A stretch of DNA of 64,000 nucleotides from Micromonospora sp. RHAY321 (GTDB taxonomy: Bacteria; Actinomycetota; Actinomycetes; Mycobacteriales; Micromonosporaceae). The notes beneath the pieces were generated by a model. The model had not been told where the DNA came from, searched no databases, and saw nothing but the letters and a program-made list of their open reading frames with translations. This document shows, one piece after another, positions 63,490 to 64,000 of the stretch. The stretch's first letter is position 1; every line of letters begins with the position of its first letter. The translations under genes were made by a program, and so were the position numbers. The stretch lies in contig NZ_JAMHIW010000001.1 in NCBI RefSeq assembly GCF_023896955.1, forward strand, positions 897,330-961,329, written 5' to 3'.

Positions 63490-63999
63490 TCAGTCGTCCG
63501 TACGGCCGGTGGAGAAGCGGGCGGCCTGGGTCAGCAGGGTGTCGAGTTGGGCGCCCGTCCGCGCCGACAGCCGGCCCCGGTCCACCAGCTCGGCGATGCG
63601 CTCCCGCAGGTCGGCGACGCGCCTGGCGCGGTCCTTCGACCGGCCGTTCAGATCGGCCAGGTCGTCGCGCAGATCCTCGACGGTCCTCCGGTCGATCTCG
63701 CCGCGGGCCTGCGCCTCGGCGAGCACGGAGGCGAACTCGTTGGTCACCTGTCGCAGGCTGACCGGCATCTGCTGACCGACCGTCGAGGGTGCCGGACTGC
63801 TGCTGGACGGCGGCGAGGACGGTGCGGCCGGCGTCGGCGAGCCGCTGGTGGGTGACGGTGCGGCGGCGCTGGCCGACGGCGGGTCGGCGACCTGCGACGA
63901 ATCGGGCGGGTCGATGCTCTGGGAGAGCAGCGCGCCGAGGCCGACCAGCGCAGCGAGACCGGCGGCGACCAGCACGGCGAGGGGTCGCCGTGACCGTCG
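63490..63999 (-). CDS. C-terminus of a membrane protein, perhaps Ser/Thr kinase
   Basis: The frame is open to the right window edge, so only the last about 169 residues are visible. They begin RRSRRPLAVLVAAGLAALVGLGALL, a membrane helix preceded by a basic stop-transfer. A Ser/Pro-rich linker and a charged helical extracellular part (LRQVTNEFASVLAEAQARGEIDRRTVEDLRDDLADLN) follow. The layout is that of the tail of a PknB-type Ser/Thr kinase, but no kinase sequence is in the window, so this is a guess from style. A GTG at 63975 could be mistaken for a start. Confidence 0.55.
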   Translation of the reverse strand, partial: RRSRRPLAVLVAAGLAALVGLGALLSQSIDPPDSSQVADPPSASAAAPSPTSGSPTPAAPSSPPSSSSPAPSTVGQQMPVSLRQVTNEFASVLAEAQARGEIDRRTVEDLRDDLADLNGRSKDRARRVADLRERIAELVDRGRLSARTGAQLDTLLTQAARFSTGRTDD

Positions 64000-64000
64000 C

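Overview
The window is very GC-rich, with GTG starts, ATGA and GTGA overlaps, few T-tracts after hairpins, and mycothiol-dependent, LacI, TetR, SigE-family and snapalysin-type genes. Together these point to a filamentous actinobacterium, most likely Micromonospora or a close relative (inference from gene content and codon style; no rRNA or tRNA gene was found). It reads as ordinary chromosome with much secretion, regulation and stress biology. I see no prophage, insertion sequence, CRISPR array or biosynthetic cluster.

Layout. 1-9.4 kb: a truncated acetyltransferase, dinB with a LexA-like box at its start, an Rpf-like/LysM cell-wall hydrolase behind a c-di-AMP (ydaO-type) riboswitch, a ThuA-like protein, htpG, an SDR, a small secreted M15-like protein and a secreted M28 aminopeptidase. 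9.5-15.4 kb: a large hybrid histidine kinase with a C-terminal RsbW-like ATPase domain, a SigE-family sigma factor with its coupled membrane partner, a DUF3152 lipoprotein and a proline-rich membrane protein. 15.5-19.2 kb: a secreted protein fusing a snapalysin (M7) domain to a trypsin-like domain, then an ArsR-type regulator divergent from an MFS exporter. 19.3-25.4 kb: an AMIN-like secreted protein, an OmpR-type two-component system and a GerMN/Gmad2 lipoprotein, then TetR plus a DHA2 exporter. 25.4-29.1 kb: a mycothiol-dependent-type enzyme, and a CGNR regulator divergent from two MDR dehydrogenases. 29.1-36.6 kb: rtcB behind a structured leader with a possible terminator/antiterminator, an Otr(A)/Tet(M)-like GTPase preceded by an upstream ORF, a WYL regulator, a secreted ThuA-ricin protein and a spore-photoproduct-lyase-family radical SAM protein.

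36.6-47.1 kb: a DUF664 protein, a VanX-like lipoprotein, and a sugar-uptake operon on the minus strand (binding protein, two permeases, GH3, CE7 esterase). That operon is divergent from a LacI regulator with a clear operator; the gene set fits uptake and deacetylation of xylo-oligosaccharides. A second LacI gene follows. 47.2-53.1 kb: a cyclophilin-like secreted protein, a D-Ala-D-Ala carboxypeptidase, a tandem-MerR regulator divergent from a short UvrA-like ABC protein (a layout like drug self-resistance pairs), and a small tyrosine-phosphatase-like protein. 53.4-54.8 kb: a secreted transglycosylase-like protein whose upstream region carries three evenly built promoter-like repeats, followed by a repeat-rich gene-free stretch. 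54.8-64 kb: a NarL-type two-component pair with a DedA protein, a nitrilase-family hydrolase, a MOSC protein, a TetR/SDR divergent pair, a hydrolase, two acetyltransferases, a histidine phosphatase, and the C-terminus of a membrane protein that may be a Ser/Thr kinase.

The strongest leads for something not yet described are the RNA leader upstream of rtcB, the three tandem ECF-like elements upstream of the transglycosylase-like gene, the CCATTAC operator array at the CGNR locus, and the overlapping upstream ORF of the Otr(A)-like gene.
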